From Calendula officinalis (taxonomy: Eukaryota > Streptophyta > Magnoliopsida > Asterales > Asteraceae): DNA of 64,000 nucleotides. Below the pieces are notes generated by a model. The model was not told where the DNA came from and did not search any database. It was given only the letters and a program-made list of their open reading frames with translations. Of the stretch, positions 1-11,941 are shown one piece after another. Every line of letters begins with the position of its first letter. The first letter of the stretch is position 1. The position numbers and the translations under genes are program-made. The DNA is taken from assembly GCA_963853835.1 (NCBI GenBank), contig OY970828.1, positions 60,132,861 to 60,196,860 on the forward strand, written 5' to 3'.

Positions 1-67
1 CTATTTTCTTATCCTTCTAAGTCACTATCTTTATCAAAACATTAAATAATAAAGTCCCATAAAAATA

Positions 68-1765
68 TCATAAGTATTCTAGTATCACAATATACCTATT
101 TTCTTGGAACGTTTCAATATACAATTTGTAATATTTGTCATTTCGTTCCTTTGAAATAGGATTTTGTGCATTTTTAAGATTTGTAATTTCAGCTTCTTTC
201 TCGGAAATTGTATGTGACAAATGTTGAATATCAGATTCATATTGGACCTTTATTTCTGATGCTTGTCTTTTTAAATCCTGAATTTCCAGTGTAAAAATTT
301 TATTTTGTTTAATGTGATTAACAAGTTGCTCTCCTAGATGAGCAGTTTGTTTGCATTGTTTTTCTAAAATGTTTACACGCTCTAAAAGTTGTGTATTCAT
401 ATCCTTTTCGAGTAAAATTGTTTGATTTAAGGTATCAATTTCAGAAATCAGATTTTTATCCAGACAAGTATCAGAATCAGTGGAATGATCAGAAGTAGAT
501 AAAGAAGAGCTGGTTACCTCAATTTCCTTGTTGGCCTCCTCATTGGAACGTTCGTGGAGCTCAGCATTTTCTCTTGCCATAAAACACAAGTTTGCAGCAT
601 GTTCTTCATCTTCTTGATCAGAATCTTCCATCCACTGAAGATCTTCAGCTAACAACACTTTCCCAGATTCAATTTGTTTTGCCATTAACATCTTCTTTTT
701 GAAATATTCAGAATCACGAACTTTAGGTTTCGTGCAATCACGGGAGAAGTGACCAGCAACACCACAGTTATAACATTTCTTTGTAGGATCCAAAGGTGTC
801 ATGGCTGGCTTATCAGTTGAAGCAGAAGCAGATTGAGCAGATTTAAAGTTTGATGAAAATCGCAGATTGTTGTTTGCGGTTTTCGGGTAATATTTCTTCT
901 CATATTTGGAGATGAGTGACATGGCTTGCAGCACTTCTTGAAGTTCTTTATCCAGATCATCGATTTTTGGAGGAGTGGGTTCTTCTATTTTTTCTTTAGA
1001 CTTAGCAGTCTCATTTAACAGATGTTGTTGTTTGGTAAGAAGTGCAAGAGTATCTTGTGTCTCTTGTTTTGTTTTGGCTATGTTATTCACCATTGGAGCA
1101 TTTTGGTACAAATATTCGTACAACTCATGGATATCTATCAGACTTAGATCTTTATTCTGCATAGAATTGTTACCAAACATTTCCCACTCAGGAAGAAGAC
1201 TGTTGATAAATTTGATGTTGATCTCTAGGTTTCCCTTTGATAGACTGTTTTTGCGGAGATCATTTAACAGATTACAGTATCGGTGGTAAGTGCTTTACAA
1301 GTCTTCCCCGACTGAGGCTTTAAAATTTTCATAGGAGTTTAGCGTAGTAACCATCTTAGCCTTATTCCCAAGAACCGTGCCCTCCATTTGTTTTCTTATT
1401 TCATCCCAAAGTTCTTTAGCACTCTCAAGACTATTTAAACTATTGTAGATTTCATTTGGTAGTCCTTGAAGCATGAAGGAATATGCTTGACGATCAGCTT
1501 TGGCATGTTGCTTTTGAATAGCATTATATCTGGAGGGAGGAATGAGAACTCGACCGCCAATAACCGGAGGATCTGCATCAGGTAACGCAACAACATCTTC
1601 ATAGAATTTTGCGTTTCCATTCTCAAGGGACTCAAGAATTTCAGTAGCTAATTCTTGGCTGTTGATGAAGTGAAGAAACCTTTTCTTCCACTGGGCATAC
1701 TCTCCTCTGAATAAGACTGGAGGTTTTAGATCAGATCCGATTGATAGTGCTTCTCTTGAAGTCAT
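68..1765 (-). pseudogene. Copia gag, broken by one in-frame stop
   Basis: Two open stretches, 1765-1295 and 1180-68, lie in the same frame. They are separated by a TAA at 1297-1295, and the frame between them also reads as gag-like protein (for example a DLRK-type motif just after the stop). The N-terminal part, beginning MTSREALSIGSD, resembles the capsid (UBN2) region of plant Copia gag. The C-terminal part has one CCHC zinc knuckle (CYNCGVAGHFSRDC), then an acidic stretch and a long predicted coiled coil. The TAA could have arisen from a Lys codon by one change, but this is inference. Gag would form the virus-like particle and bind element RNA. Confidence 0.85.
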
Positions 1766-2123
1766 TGTTTGATGTTCGGTTACGACCGAAAAAAATAATT
1801 TAAATTTGAAAAATTTTCAAAAAGATCTCAGATGATGAAAGACCCTTTAAATATGTCCTCGATTTTCGAATTGACCAAAAATGATAATTGGGTAAGAAAC
1901 TGGGGCTAAACGAAGTTTGGAAATTGACCGAAAAATCACAAAAACGCAAATAAAGTGATCGAAACAAGCGTTTTTGGGCCGAGAAGTCGGGTAAACCGCC
2001 TACGGCTGTTTATCACGTCGTAGCTTTCGTCTTTAGCTTCGATTTGGTTACTCGTGGGCTGGAAACGGACACCCGAGCTGAAAGTTATGATCGTTTTAGT
2101 ATAACACCTTTTGACACACGATA

Positions 2124-2395
2124 GTTCGGGCCGAAGTTGAGAAGTTCGGGCCGAAGTTGAGAAGTTCGAGCCGAAGTTGAGAAGTTCGGGCCGAGGTTGA
2201 TGTTCGGGCCGAGGTTGAAGTTCGGGCCGAAGTCTGTAGTTCGGGCCGAAGTTCGATGTGAAGTTCGGGCCGAAGTTCGTTGTGTAGTTCGGGCCGAAGT
2301 TCGTTGTGTAGTTCGGGCCGAAGTTCGATGTGAAGTTCGGGCCGAAGATTATTGACAAGTTCGGGCCGAACTTGTTACTGTTCTCGGGCCGAGAA
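2124..2395. repeat. Palindromic minisatellite in the Copia leader, about 13 copies
   Basis: The core TTCGGGCCGAA recurs about 13 times at 18-24 base spacing between the primer-binding site and gag. The core is its own reverse complement except for the central base, so each copy can form a small hairpin. The array also gives an open frame on the minus strand (1936-2484) with repeated FGPN motifs. I regard that frame as a by-product. Confidence 0.9.
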
Positions 2396-2811
2396 TTTTC
2401 TTGACTGTTACGAACGAACTCAGCAATATTTTCTACTAAATTGATCCTAGAATGCTCAAAACTTGACCAAATCAAGCGATTCAAATCCCAAAATGCTCGA
2501 AATTGATTTTCGCACAGAATGGGTCAATAAACTCGATCAAAACACAACAAATCAGAAGGTAATTTCGATTTTACAGAGGAAAAAATGTGTTTTAATGGTT
2601 TTCTTTAAAATCAACGAATTGGGATCAATTGTTGATGGATTTAATCGAAACTTGATTCTAATATGCTTAGAATTACAAGATGAATGTAATGAACAAAGAA
2701 TATGGACGATTTATTACCTCAAATTGCGATTTCGATTCTTGAGTTGTTCACCAAAAACTTCAAGATCTTGCTTAATCTTCACTGAAATTGATCGAATCAA
2801 AGATGATTTCT

Positions 2812-2823
2812 GCTCTGATACCA
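2812..2823 (-). other. Primer-binding site (initiator tRNA-Met type)
   Basis: On the minus strand this reads TGGTATCAGAGC, the usual Copia primer-binding site, two bases inside the LTR boundary. Confidence 0.9.
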
Positions 2824-2825
2824 AT

Positions 2826-3099
2826 TGTGAATCCGTATGTAGCGATTAAACAACAGATTAAACAAGAACAAAGGTGAATTAGAAGATTAGATGAAGAACA
2901 CTTTGAAGCTTTGAACACACACACAAACGAACGTGATTTTCAATATACGGCAAGCTTGAGTCAATACTAGGTTACCACTAGGTATTTATACCTAGGCCTA
3001 GTATTGACTAATTACATAAAGTACTCTAGACTATTGATTACAATAAACTGTCACATTACACCCCTAAACTATTACAATACTCTAAAATGTCACCCAACA
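2826..3099 (-). repeat. 5' LTR of the Copia element
   Basis: On the minus strand it begins TGTTGGGTGACA and ends TTCACA, with the primer-binding site right after it, giving a length of about 274 bases. A TATAAATA sequence near 2990-2983 fits an LTR promoter. The outer boundary rests only on the TGTTGG start, because the second LTR is outside the window. Confidence 0.65.
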
Positions 3100-4631
3100 C
3101 TTGTTAATCAAAATGTTCCATGTTGAAGTCTTATTAACGTTACACTTAGATGTTAAACTATAATATGATAAATTATTATAAATACGTAAGTTTTACTTAA
3201 ATTACAAAATTCGACGACTGAATGACTGAATCATGCCATCACTTTTATTTTTATTTGTATGTTTAATCGTGGATTACGAAGGTTCATGATTGATTTTTTT
3301 GAAGCATATTTTATATTTTTACTAATTTGTATGGATGCAATTATAATGCCATGTGGTGGAACCTTTAGTCTAATAAATGATGAGATGGATGGTAGATAAT
3401 TTGTGTAGGGTTCCACACGTGGCTGCCACATGAAGGAAGGTTTAGTCCAGGTGGGAAATCCGTAACAAATCCAAAGTGGTGTCGTTTCTCGTCATGAAAC
3501 AGAAAACACTCAAACAGATAAATGGTGCACGTGAATGCCCAAGATATCACTATTTGTCGTCACATGCCCCCTACATTTTCTTGGATTCGAGTCATCCGAT
3601 CCAAACATTTATGCCTTAAAGAACTCAATTGTATTTTTCCGAACCGAATTCAATTCGATGTCAGCAACGATAATGATATTAGTCCTTTTAAAAGAAAGAG
3701 TATATCAGAGAGAGGTAAGATGCAGAGAGGCGTACCTATATCCAGAGTTAGAAAGATTGTTATTAAGACTTCTGGCAAAGATGCGAGTGAGGGAAATTGT
3801 GTATATGTTATATGTGTGCATGTGTATGAAAACATATATCAGTATACATGTGAGTATGAAAGCATGTACGAAAATGTATGCGTGTATGTCACACCCCTGC
3901 CAAAAAAAAGATATGCAGAAGGACGAACATGGACGTCACAAATAAACACACACATATGATTACCGCAAACATTTAATAATTTAAATTAAAATAAGTATTT
4001 GAATTAAAGTATGCCACGAAACTGAAGTGTGTAAATGAAATGAAAAATTCCAAAATCATTGTTTTAAATTAAATACGCTGTGGCATCTTGACAAAATACA
4101 TGTTCATGATCCAAAACTAACAAGACTTAATGCTTCACTTAATTACCTAAAAATATAAATAAACCGGTCAGTATATTCACATGTTTAATATGAGTTTTGA
4201 AATCCAATGTTTTTGTGTGCCAATGTGTGATATTATTATTGTTTATAATGATTTACCACTACGACGATTGTTTAACAAAAATTGGTACATAAGACATGTG
4301 AGGAAGAAACAATATTGGGTTTATAATGTCTATAACACCTCAGGTCTTCAAAGGTTTTAATGAAGGATGGATGGATGGCTAACCACATGCGCGCCCAAGT
4401 CGAGCCGAGTCGTAGGGCGCGGAATAAAGCGATTTAGGCGCAATTTACGCTTCAACCGGTCGTGGGGAGCTTTACTTTTTGTCAAGCATTTTAATTTGTC
4501 CTAACCATTGCATTTAACCATGAGTTTCGAGACTCCTTTGCTCGTAATAAGTGTGTATTAAAGGCTTGGGTCCTAACAAATGAACTCTTGTGGAGTTCAG
4601 AAAACACACAAACAATAGAAAGCTCTCTTAC
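3100..4631. other. Intergenic, no gene recognised
   Basis: AT-rich sequence. The open frames at 3522-3959 overlap on both strands and carry no recognisable domain. A GC-richer patch at about 4388-4460 is unexplained. Confidence 0.5.
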
Positions 4632-4771
4632 CCCCTTGCTGCGTTTTGGCATTCTTGATGTGTTCCCGAGTACCCATTTTGTGTTGCCGGTAACTCTGTT
4701 GCCAATAATCATACCGTCGGCCTTCATAAAATCCTGGTGTTCTACGCTAAGGCTTGCGGCATATAGAGAAC
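4632..4771 (-). other. Exon-like coding fragment, not recognised
   Basis: On the minus strand a 140-base stretch is preceded by TTTTTAG (acceptor-like) and followed by GTAAGAG (donor-like). It reads without stops, with ordinary protein composition, from SLYAASLSVEHQDF through GNRVTGNTKWVLGNTS to RMPKRSKG. I do not recognise the family and see no convincing neighbouring exons. It could be one exon of a real gene, a fragment carried by a mobile element, or chance. Confidence 0.3.
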
Positions 4772-4859
4772 CTAAAAATTTTAAAGGACAAGAATCATCC
4801 AAGCACTTTTTGGTCAAGGTTTAGATTTGGTTCTTTTTAATTTGTATGTTAGGATTGTT

Positions 4860-5422
4860 TGAGTATATCATCAGAGAACATATATACAACAATGCATAAT
4901 TCAACAAACTCATCTCTCACAAAAATTTGGTCGTCAGAATGAACCAAACCTCGCTTGGGAGCACATCCACTCTGGTCGCCGTAATAGAGTATTTGTTCGC
5001 GACCAATGGTCGTGATCACTACCAACCATTACGATTGGTCTAATAATACTTGATGTCTATCCAAGAAAACACGTTCATAAAATTTGGAAATATCTTAATG
5101 AATTATTATTAATAAAGCATAGGATCCCCATTCTAGTATTTATAAATTCCTTCTTTTTGTTTTTTCTTCCGTTTTAACATTTCTACAAGGCATAAACCAC
5201 ATATTTGGTAAGGTAACTACCTCGTGGTAAATCAAAATAATTTCCTAAATATTAAATTAGAATAAAAATGTACAAAATCGCCTAACGCATTTGCATTTCT
5301 AATGTAACCCCCATGGAGACTATGTATTAATTGCACATAGTCCTCAACATATTACTTTCTTCATGCAACTATCGACAAAATAATTGGCTTCAATCATGTA
5401 CTCCTTTAAGCCTACAAACCCC
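4860..5422. other. 3' flank of GA20ox, no gene seen
   Basis: AT-rich sequence downstream of the gibberellin oxidase stop codon. It presumably contains that gene's 3' untranslated region; no other feature is recognised. Confidence 0.4.
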
Positions 5423-6786
5423 TCATTCATGTCGACCACAATTCTGTTGAATCCAGTTGGTGAAAGCTTGGAGGGTATTCATGTCGGCTCTATAATGCTT
5501 CTGAGTGAACTCATGAAAGGTAGACCAAGTAAAATCTGGATATATTCTCGGATTCGTTTCATCCACCAGTTCTTCCGGTGGGCTCACCACCTTATCCTTC
5601 TTTGGAGATAGAAAAAAAGCAAGTGATTTCCTATGAATTTTGTTGTTAACCACAGCTCTATGCAAGCAACTTTTGTATCTCCCATTTGAAAGTGCCTAAA
5701 AAAGACAAATCCATTTTCAGAAAGATCCAAAAGCCAATAAAGTCGCATATGTTAAATAGTTTAAGTCCTGTTGTGGCCAATTATGAGAGATTAGGTGATG
5801 TTTAAAAAAAATGTAGAGAGAAATTACCATGAATGTATCCCCGATATTAATGACAAAAGTGTTTGGATTCGGAGCAACGGAACGCCACTCGTTTTCTATG
5901 AACACTTCTAAACCACCAACAGAATCTTGGTGAAGAATTGTTAAGGATGTTGGATCACAATGAGGGCCGGTTCCTAAGGTAAGATCTGGTTTTTGGCACG
6001 GTGGGTAGTAGTTTAACCTCATTATTGAATCATTTTCTTCAAAGAATTCCTTGAAATGAGCTTGGTTTACACCAAGGCTCATGCCAAGTAACTCCATGAT
6101 CCCAAGTGAAAGTTTACTCATGGCGTTGCAATATTCTTGGTAAGCTTCCCTATAGTGATCACGAGAAAGAGATTATGATTTTGTATAGAATTAATAAGTT
6201 TGAAAACTCACCAACAAGTGATAATATAAGAAAGTTATACATACCCGAGTCGAGCGAATTCTGTTCCCATTGTGTTCTCAAAGTACTCCTTCACAATGTT
6301 GGATGATTTATCTTCGCCCGAGAATTGAAAAGAGAGTGTTTCTTTCCATGGTAGTTTAGAGGAGAAACGTCCAGTGAAGCTGCTTGCATACCCGCAACTC
6401 TCACCAATTTTCCTTTGGGCTCGTTGTTTTTCTAAAAGTGGGAGCCCAAAGAACAAGTCCATGTACCTATGACCATCTTCTATGAGGCTTGCATCAATTC
6501 CATGGTTTGTCACGAGAAAGAAACCATGTTTGGAGCAAGCCTCACCAACAACCCTGGAGGCTTCCTTGGCTGAAATAAATCGTCCAGAAAGGAAGCCTCC
6601 TAGGTCCACTAAAGGAACCGCAAATTCCTTGGATTTTTGGGAGTTGGGTTTCTCATGATCAGGCCATATAAATTGTTGGGGTATGTTACTTTCATGTTGT
6701 AGGATCGAAGAATCGAAAACAACTGGTTTTTTTTGGTCACCTACTAACTCTAAAGAAGGCATGGATGATATATCTTCTAGAGCCAA
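5423..6786 (-). CDS. GA20ox: Gibberellin 20-oxidase, three exons
   Basis: A soluble 2-oxoglutarate/Fe(II) dioxygenase that oxidises C-20 of gibberellin precursors (GA12/GA53 to GA9/GA20), a rate-setting step in making active gibberellin. Exons on the minus strand are 6786-6245, 6149-5828 and 5695-5423, with GT-AG junctions in phase. They total 1137 bases and 378 residues, normal for the family, and three exons is the usual GA20ox layout. Visible signatures are [15 protein letters not shown] (2-oxoglutarate side) and the iron ligands His and Asp in [11 protein letters not shown] later His lies in SCLHRA, and the RKS motif binds the 2-oxoglutarate carboxylate. The start is the first ATG of an open exon whose early part reads [10 protein letters not shown]. 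All active-site residues look intact. GA20ox genes are typically feedback-regulated by gibberellin, but nothing here shows that directly. Confidence 0.95.
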
Positions 6787-6847
6787 TGGGAGAGAGAGAA
6801 TAGAATGAGAGGTCGTTTAATGAGTTATGATAAAAGAAAAGCCAATA

Positions 6848-6856
6848 CCTTTTATA
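6848..6856 (-). promoter_or_regulatory. Probable TATA box of GA20ox
   Basis: TATAAAAGG on the minus strand, about 62 bases before the start codon, implying a short 5' untranslated region of about 30-35 bases. Confidence 0.6.
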
Positions 6857-7154
6857 GGGGTAATGAATGAACCCCACATTTTTGGGATATTGTGGTCACA
6901 CAGAAGAAAAATAGATAAAAAAATATATTTGCATGTTTGCAAACAAGAGATTCAATATATTTTAAGTAAGTAGTCAATGTATTGACAAAATAAGCATATG
7001 TTAAAAGTTATTTGTCTTTTGAAATGTTGCCAGGAAAGCTGTTCCCAATGGCATTTTGGCTTTTCCTTTGGAAGTGTTACTAGAGCTTATTAATCAGGGA
7101 TGATTTTTTTTATTACATTTTTGTACAATTAGTTGTTGAACTTACACTATAATA

Positions 7155-7345
7155 TATGTGTAATGTTTTTTTTTGAACGGCAAGTTAGTAAGTTAGTGGT
7201 TCGAGTATAGACAATGACATCCACATGGGGCAGTATGCCTTCCCTCAAACCTTCCACCTATGGGGAATAAATCTCACCAACAAAGTCCACGACGGGACTT
7301 GAATGGGCAACACCTTATACCACTAGGCTAGAAGCCTTGGGTAAT
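7155..7345. repeat. Possible dispersed element
   Basis: A segment starting with a T-run and GAACGGC and ending ACCACTAGGCTAGAAG. It resembles a repeat type I recall from other Asteraceae sequence, but I see no terminal inverted repeats and no second copy here. Confidence 0.3.
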
Positions 7346-8362
7346 ATATGTGTAATATATGAGTTAAAAATTATGATGTATTAATGAATTCTCTTTTAAA
7401 AAAACCTTTTTATCTCTCCCTAATGTGGGATCCTATCTTTAATCCACTCTTCTTTTACAACAAGAGTTAGAATTTGAAGGGAGTGTTATATATAAGCAAC
7501 TTGGAAAAGTTGAGGGAGTTTCTTCAACCAAAAAACTCATATGGTCATTTTTATTAGGCTTCTTAGTAGGTATGTTAAACTGGTAAGTCATGAGCATAGT
7601 TTACGTTACGAGTCAAAATAGAAAACTTTAGGTTTATGTCAAAATGAGTTGGGTTAGGTTGATACATAAAAAATACTTTTTTTATCCCTCTTGTTTAATT
7701 TTTATAAATAATTGAAAGGTAAAATACTACTATAAAAGCTATATTGTTACGATGTACTCTAATAGGTTTTACGTGTTTAATTACTTTTTTTGGCAACTTT
7801 TGACATTCATCATAATTGACCATTTCCCATTATTGTTCAAAGTTTCAGATTAATCCATATGACAAAGTTTCAGATTTTAGTGACTTGAAAATATGCTTGT
7901 TTAAAATTGAGATAAACTAACTCCGCAAAAACTCACGTTGAAAGTCTGGTCTCACTCTTTTTTGTCTTTTAGCAACTTTTTGCGTGTGTCTTCGCAAAAT
8001 CTGTTTATTCTTGTAGTGTTAATGCACTATGGGGTTGTTCTACTTTTCAAAAAGTTAAATTTGGCCATTGTATTATCAAACTAGTTATTTAAGTCACTTG
8101 TAACTAAATAGTATATATTTTAACTAATGATAAAATAATAATTTGACCATTATTTATTTAGTGACAAATGTTCAAAAATATATAGTTGATCATGAAAACT
8201 GAAACCAGTATATTTTCTCCAGGAAAAAGTTGAATTTGTCAGTGTTTTGGCATATCGTTCAAGTATCATTTTCTCTTTACATGATCACTTAAATGGAGTA
8301 AAAAGAAGTCCAAAATACAACTTCAAAAACACAAAAGACTACTAAATCATTCCCATCCAAAT
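7346..8362. other. Intergenic, nothing recognised
   Basis: AT-rich, no long open frame or repeat boundary found. Confidence 0.5.
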
Positions 8363-8365
8363 TTA

Positions 8366-8777
8366 GGTGTTGTTTGTTTTTTAAGCAAAAAAAACTGTTG
8401 TCTGGGGACTACATCTGCCAACTGCTGCAGCTTCTGGGTAGACCAAAGGTCTGCAGTCTGCAGGAAAATTGTTGTTTATTCTTTAACATCTGTAGACTTG
8501 CTTAAATAAATCAAAATTTAATATATCCCGCGTCTAACAACATTAAAATGATCCATATAACAATATAGTATGTTGTTTGGAGGATATGTGTTTTTTTAGG
8601 TTTGGAAGACCCAAGAAGCTAATGCCCAAAGCTTCTTGGAGAAGACCTTCTGCAGACATAAAAAGATCTGCGAGCTTCCAAAAAACAAACATCTGCGAGA
8701 TACTTTTTCTGCACGTGGTCTGCGCCGCGAAGACAAAAGACCCCATAAAAACCTTTTGTTAGATTAAAAACAGCACC
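8366..8777. mobile_element. Harbinger-type MITE related to the element at 41079-44462
   Basis: 412 bases flanked by TTA duplications (8363-8365 and 8778-8780). Terminal inverted repeats begin GGTGTTGTTTG on the left and GGTGCTGTTT on the complement of the right. The outer ~100 bases on the left and ~180 on the right align by eye with both ends of the larger Harbinger element, including shared CTGCAG-rich blocks and the right-end block ending GACAAAAGACC. It has no coding capacity and would need a transposase in trans. Confidence 0.88.
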
Positions 8778-8780
8778 TTA

Positions 8781-9925
8781 ATTAGCATAAACTGAAGGGT
8801 GTTTATACGGCGCCATGGGTGTCATCATGTCATTTAATGTTCCTAAGAGCAAAAATATTTGTAAAAGGGTGTAATTTTAACGACACATAATCACTTACAA
8901 CATCATATATTATTACTTTAATATGTTTTATAGTTTGCTATATGTTTTATAGTTCGGCCACCGATTATGCACATAGATCGTCTATTCTGGCAACCTTAGT
9001 ATTCCACCCGGAAGAATTGGAATCAACAGATCCCTACGGATTCCCCTTTTTGCCCTCTGAATTCCGACACATAGATCGCCATTATCGTCTCTCAGAAACA
9101 CAATTGAATATCCTGATACAAGCTTCTTTTTGGTTGACAAAATTGCTCTAATCGGTGGTCAAAAGATGCCGGCGAGGGGTTCCCCGGTAGATATGTTGGA
9201 ACTTCCATAACTTGTCATGAACATCCTTAGCTAAGATGGTTTGCACCGGTGGTTCAATCGTCTAATCCAATCCCGGAAAGATTGTTTCCGCACAATATCT
9301 CGAAACAGAAAACCCTCCGTCGTTATTAGCGTCAAATTGAGTCAATGTCTTTGCAAATGATGCCGGTTTTTCTGTTATGATCAAATCTTAAAAACCCGTC
9401 ATTATCAAAATCACAATCGGCCGGTAATTCCTGTAAAACACAACGAAAATGAAAACCTTAAAGATCCTCAAAAACCCATGTATATAATCACGTAAAGCAA
9501 GTAAATTGATAAAACAGTTGATAACATTCATCATAAAATCTTGATTCCTGGTTTGAATTGAATAATTAATCAAATTTTTTGTTACTAGTTTCTGTAAAAC
9601 TACATATGACAAAAGTGATAACCGAGACTAAACAATGAGCTCTTTTTTTAATAGAGGGGTAAAATGAAAAGTGTGATGAAGAAAATAAAGGGTATAATTG
9701 TCTTTAAATATAAAATTGCTTTGTATGGATAAAAAATATTCTGTACGAATCACTTCCTTTATTTATATGGTGTTAAAATCACCTCCCACATATAAATGTC
9801 TATTTTCTTGACCCAATTAGCAATCGTCAACATCTATAGAAAGCACATCATGTATAAAGAAGCAATCAGTAATTTGATATGGAAACTTTTTAATAGTTCC
9901 AATATTCAAATACATTAAAAATGAA
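8781..9925. other. Intergenic, nothing firm
   Basis: A short open frame at 8942-9151 has no recognisable domain. The rest is AT-rich with no element boundary I can support. Confidence 0.4.
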
Positions 9926-11150
9926 TCTCCCACTTATATATGGAGCAAGGACATGATTTTAATTTGATGACATGTACCAATAACATTGCTTCTTAATGAT
10001 GACATGGACGCTGAGTCAAAGGGCATAATAGGCAATTAACTTCTTCTTTATATGGAAACATATTCATGTCTTCCCTCGCTTCGTTTTTCGCCCATAGCTT
10101 TGTTTTTTATTTGTAAACAAAAAATTTTAAGAAAATCAAAGTTCTTAAAATTAAATTCTTTACGAAATGAGTATAATTATAAAAATTTGAAAAAAAAAAT
10201 GTCATGGTTGTAGATTGTGAATTCAATGATTAATTCATAGATTAAGCATAAACAAATGATAATATAAGAAGATTAAGATGGATAGAATATTTGAACACTT
10301 TACTATTGATGGGGGCTGCTACAATTTGGGCAAAGGTTATGCAAATTAGGTTACTACTTACTATATATACCTAGCCAAAGTTTCAACTAAATACAAAATG
10401 GTCCCTAGACTATTGGTTACAATAAATGTGACCCAACAATGGTTCAAATATTTTACGAAAAAAAATCTTATGATCTATAAATTTAATTTAAATTTATTAT
10501 GATCACAAAATGTTATAATCTCAAAATTTTTAAGAAAATTAAAGTTCTTAAAATTAAATTATTTACGAAATGAGTATAGTCATAAAAATTTGAAAAAAAA
10601 ATGTCATGGTTCAAACATTTTACGAAAAAAAATCTTATGGTCTAAAAGTGTAGTTTAAATTTATTATCATCACAAAATGTTATAATCACAAAAATTTTAA
10701 GAAAATAAAAGTTTTTAAAATTAAATTCTTTACGAAATGAGTATAGACATAAAAATTTGAACAAAAAAATGTCATGGTTCAAACGTTTTACGAAAAAAAT
10801 CTTAAGATCTAAAAATGTAATTTAAATTTATTATGGTCACAAAATGTTATGATCACAAAATGTTACGATCCAAATTTATTATAATCCAATTTTATTATGA
10901 TCGAAAGTTATAATAATCAATGTATAAAAATATTATGATCCAAAAATATTATAGTCTAAACATATTATTATCAACACTCACACATGAAATTGTTTTCTTT
11001 TTGATTTATTTTTACCGATTATTCATGTACAACAAAACATTTAATCATCATTTTAATAATAGTTGACCATATAATTTCTTACGTTTTTTTCATCATTATA
11101 TATTATATTTCTTACAGCTAGTCCGCCCATCGGGCGGGTTATGAAACTAG
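9926..11150 (+). mobile_element. Non-coding Helitron
   Basis: The 3' end is clear: a GC-rich hairpin (CCGCCC-ATC-GGGCGG, 11122-11136), then GTTATGAAA and a terminal CTAG at 11147-11150, followed by T. The proposed 5' end is TCTCCCACTTATATATGG at 9926, preceded by A, which fits insertion between A and T. No Rep/helicase is encoded, so it is non-autonomous. The 5' end is less certain than the 3' end. Confidence 0.7.
10430..10870. repeat. Tandem repeat of about 180 bases inside the Helitron
   Basis: Two to three diverged units share ACGAAATGAGTATA, AAAAATTTGA and ATGTCATGGTTCAAAC. A related partial unit lies at about 10130-10210. Confidence 0.8.
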
Positions 11151-11627
11151 TTCAATTATATATGGGAACTATTGACAAGTTAATGGATATGGGCATATAT
11201 TGTCTTCGAACTCTCGACTATAAAGCTTGTCGGGAGTGTGTTATGTGAGCCAGGGTCCATATATCACATTTGTCAACCCTTTCCTAAAATTGTTTTTAAA
11301 ACCGAGAGTGTGATTTTGGGCATGGGGGAGGCAAAGAATAATTATGCCTCCTGCCTCTATTATGAAATCTTGAATTTTACAAAGAATTCCAAGAACATGG
11401 CATGTTAGCTTGTGAATTCCGTCCCCATAATTTCTCTTTTTTCTAACTTGGGATGCGACTCGTTTTAAGAGCAGATTAATTTCAAAGTAATCTTCACAGG
11501 TAGTCCAGAATGTACGCAGGTGAACTCCATGGCCATAATCTCATTTGGCTAAAACAGGTCATATCTTTTGATAAATAATAGTAATATTTTATTAGTACTT
11601 TTCCATCTTTCATTGGCTTAATTTATA

Positions 11628-11939
11628 CTTCCTCCGATTCAAAATAAGTGATACACTTGGGTTTTACGGATTTTGAGGCAAAAGATTATAATGATGGTTA
11701 AATTAGATTAATTGGATGGTTAGTGGGTAATAGGTCCCACACCTTTTGAATAAAGTAAGGTTAATGATGTTTAAAAGTAAAAAGTAAGGGTAAAAGAGTC
11801 ATTTCATTTTGTTAAAGTAGATAGTTAGTGGGTGTGGGTCCCATTTTTTTAGCCAAATAAGGAAACTTTTCAAAGTGTATCACTTATTTTGAATCACCCC
11901 AAAAAGAAAAGTGTATCACTTATTTTGAATCGGAGGAAG
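11628..11939. mobile_element. Stowaway-type (Tc1/mariner) MITE
   Basis: 312 bases between TA duplications (11626-11627 and 11940-11941). The terminal inverted repeat begins CTTCCTCCGATTCAAAATAA and matches the complement of the other end almost perfectly over about 30 bases. An extra copy of the inner repeat (about 11870-11896) lies just inside the right end. No coding capacity. Confidence 0.92.
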
Positions 11940-11941
11940 TA

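Larger units (their letters stand above)
1..3099 (-). mobile_element. Ty1/Copia LTR retrotransposon, 5' part (runs off the window)
   Basis: Read on the minus strand the order is LTR (3099-2826), a primer-binding site matching initiator tRNA-Met, an untranslated leader with a repeat array, then gag (1765-68). Protease, integrase and reverse transcriptase, if present, lie beyond position 1. The Copia assignment comes from the gag architecture: an N-terminal UBN2-like region followed by one CCHC knuckle. An in-frame stop in gag suggests this copy is dead. The other LTR and the target-site duplication cannot be seen. Confidence 0.85.

Noticed and set aside
1936..2484. 182-residue repetitive frame with FGPN repeats
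   Set aside because: It lies in the untranslated leader of a Copia element and follows from the palindromic minisatellite; no similar protein comes to mind.
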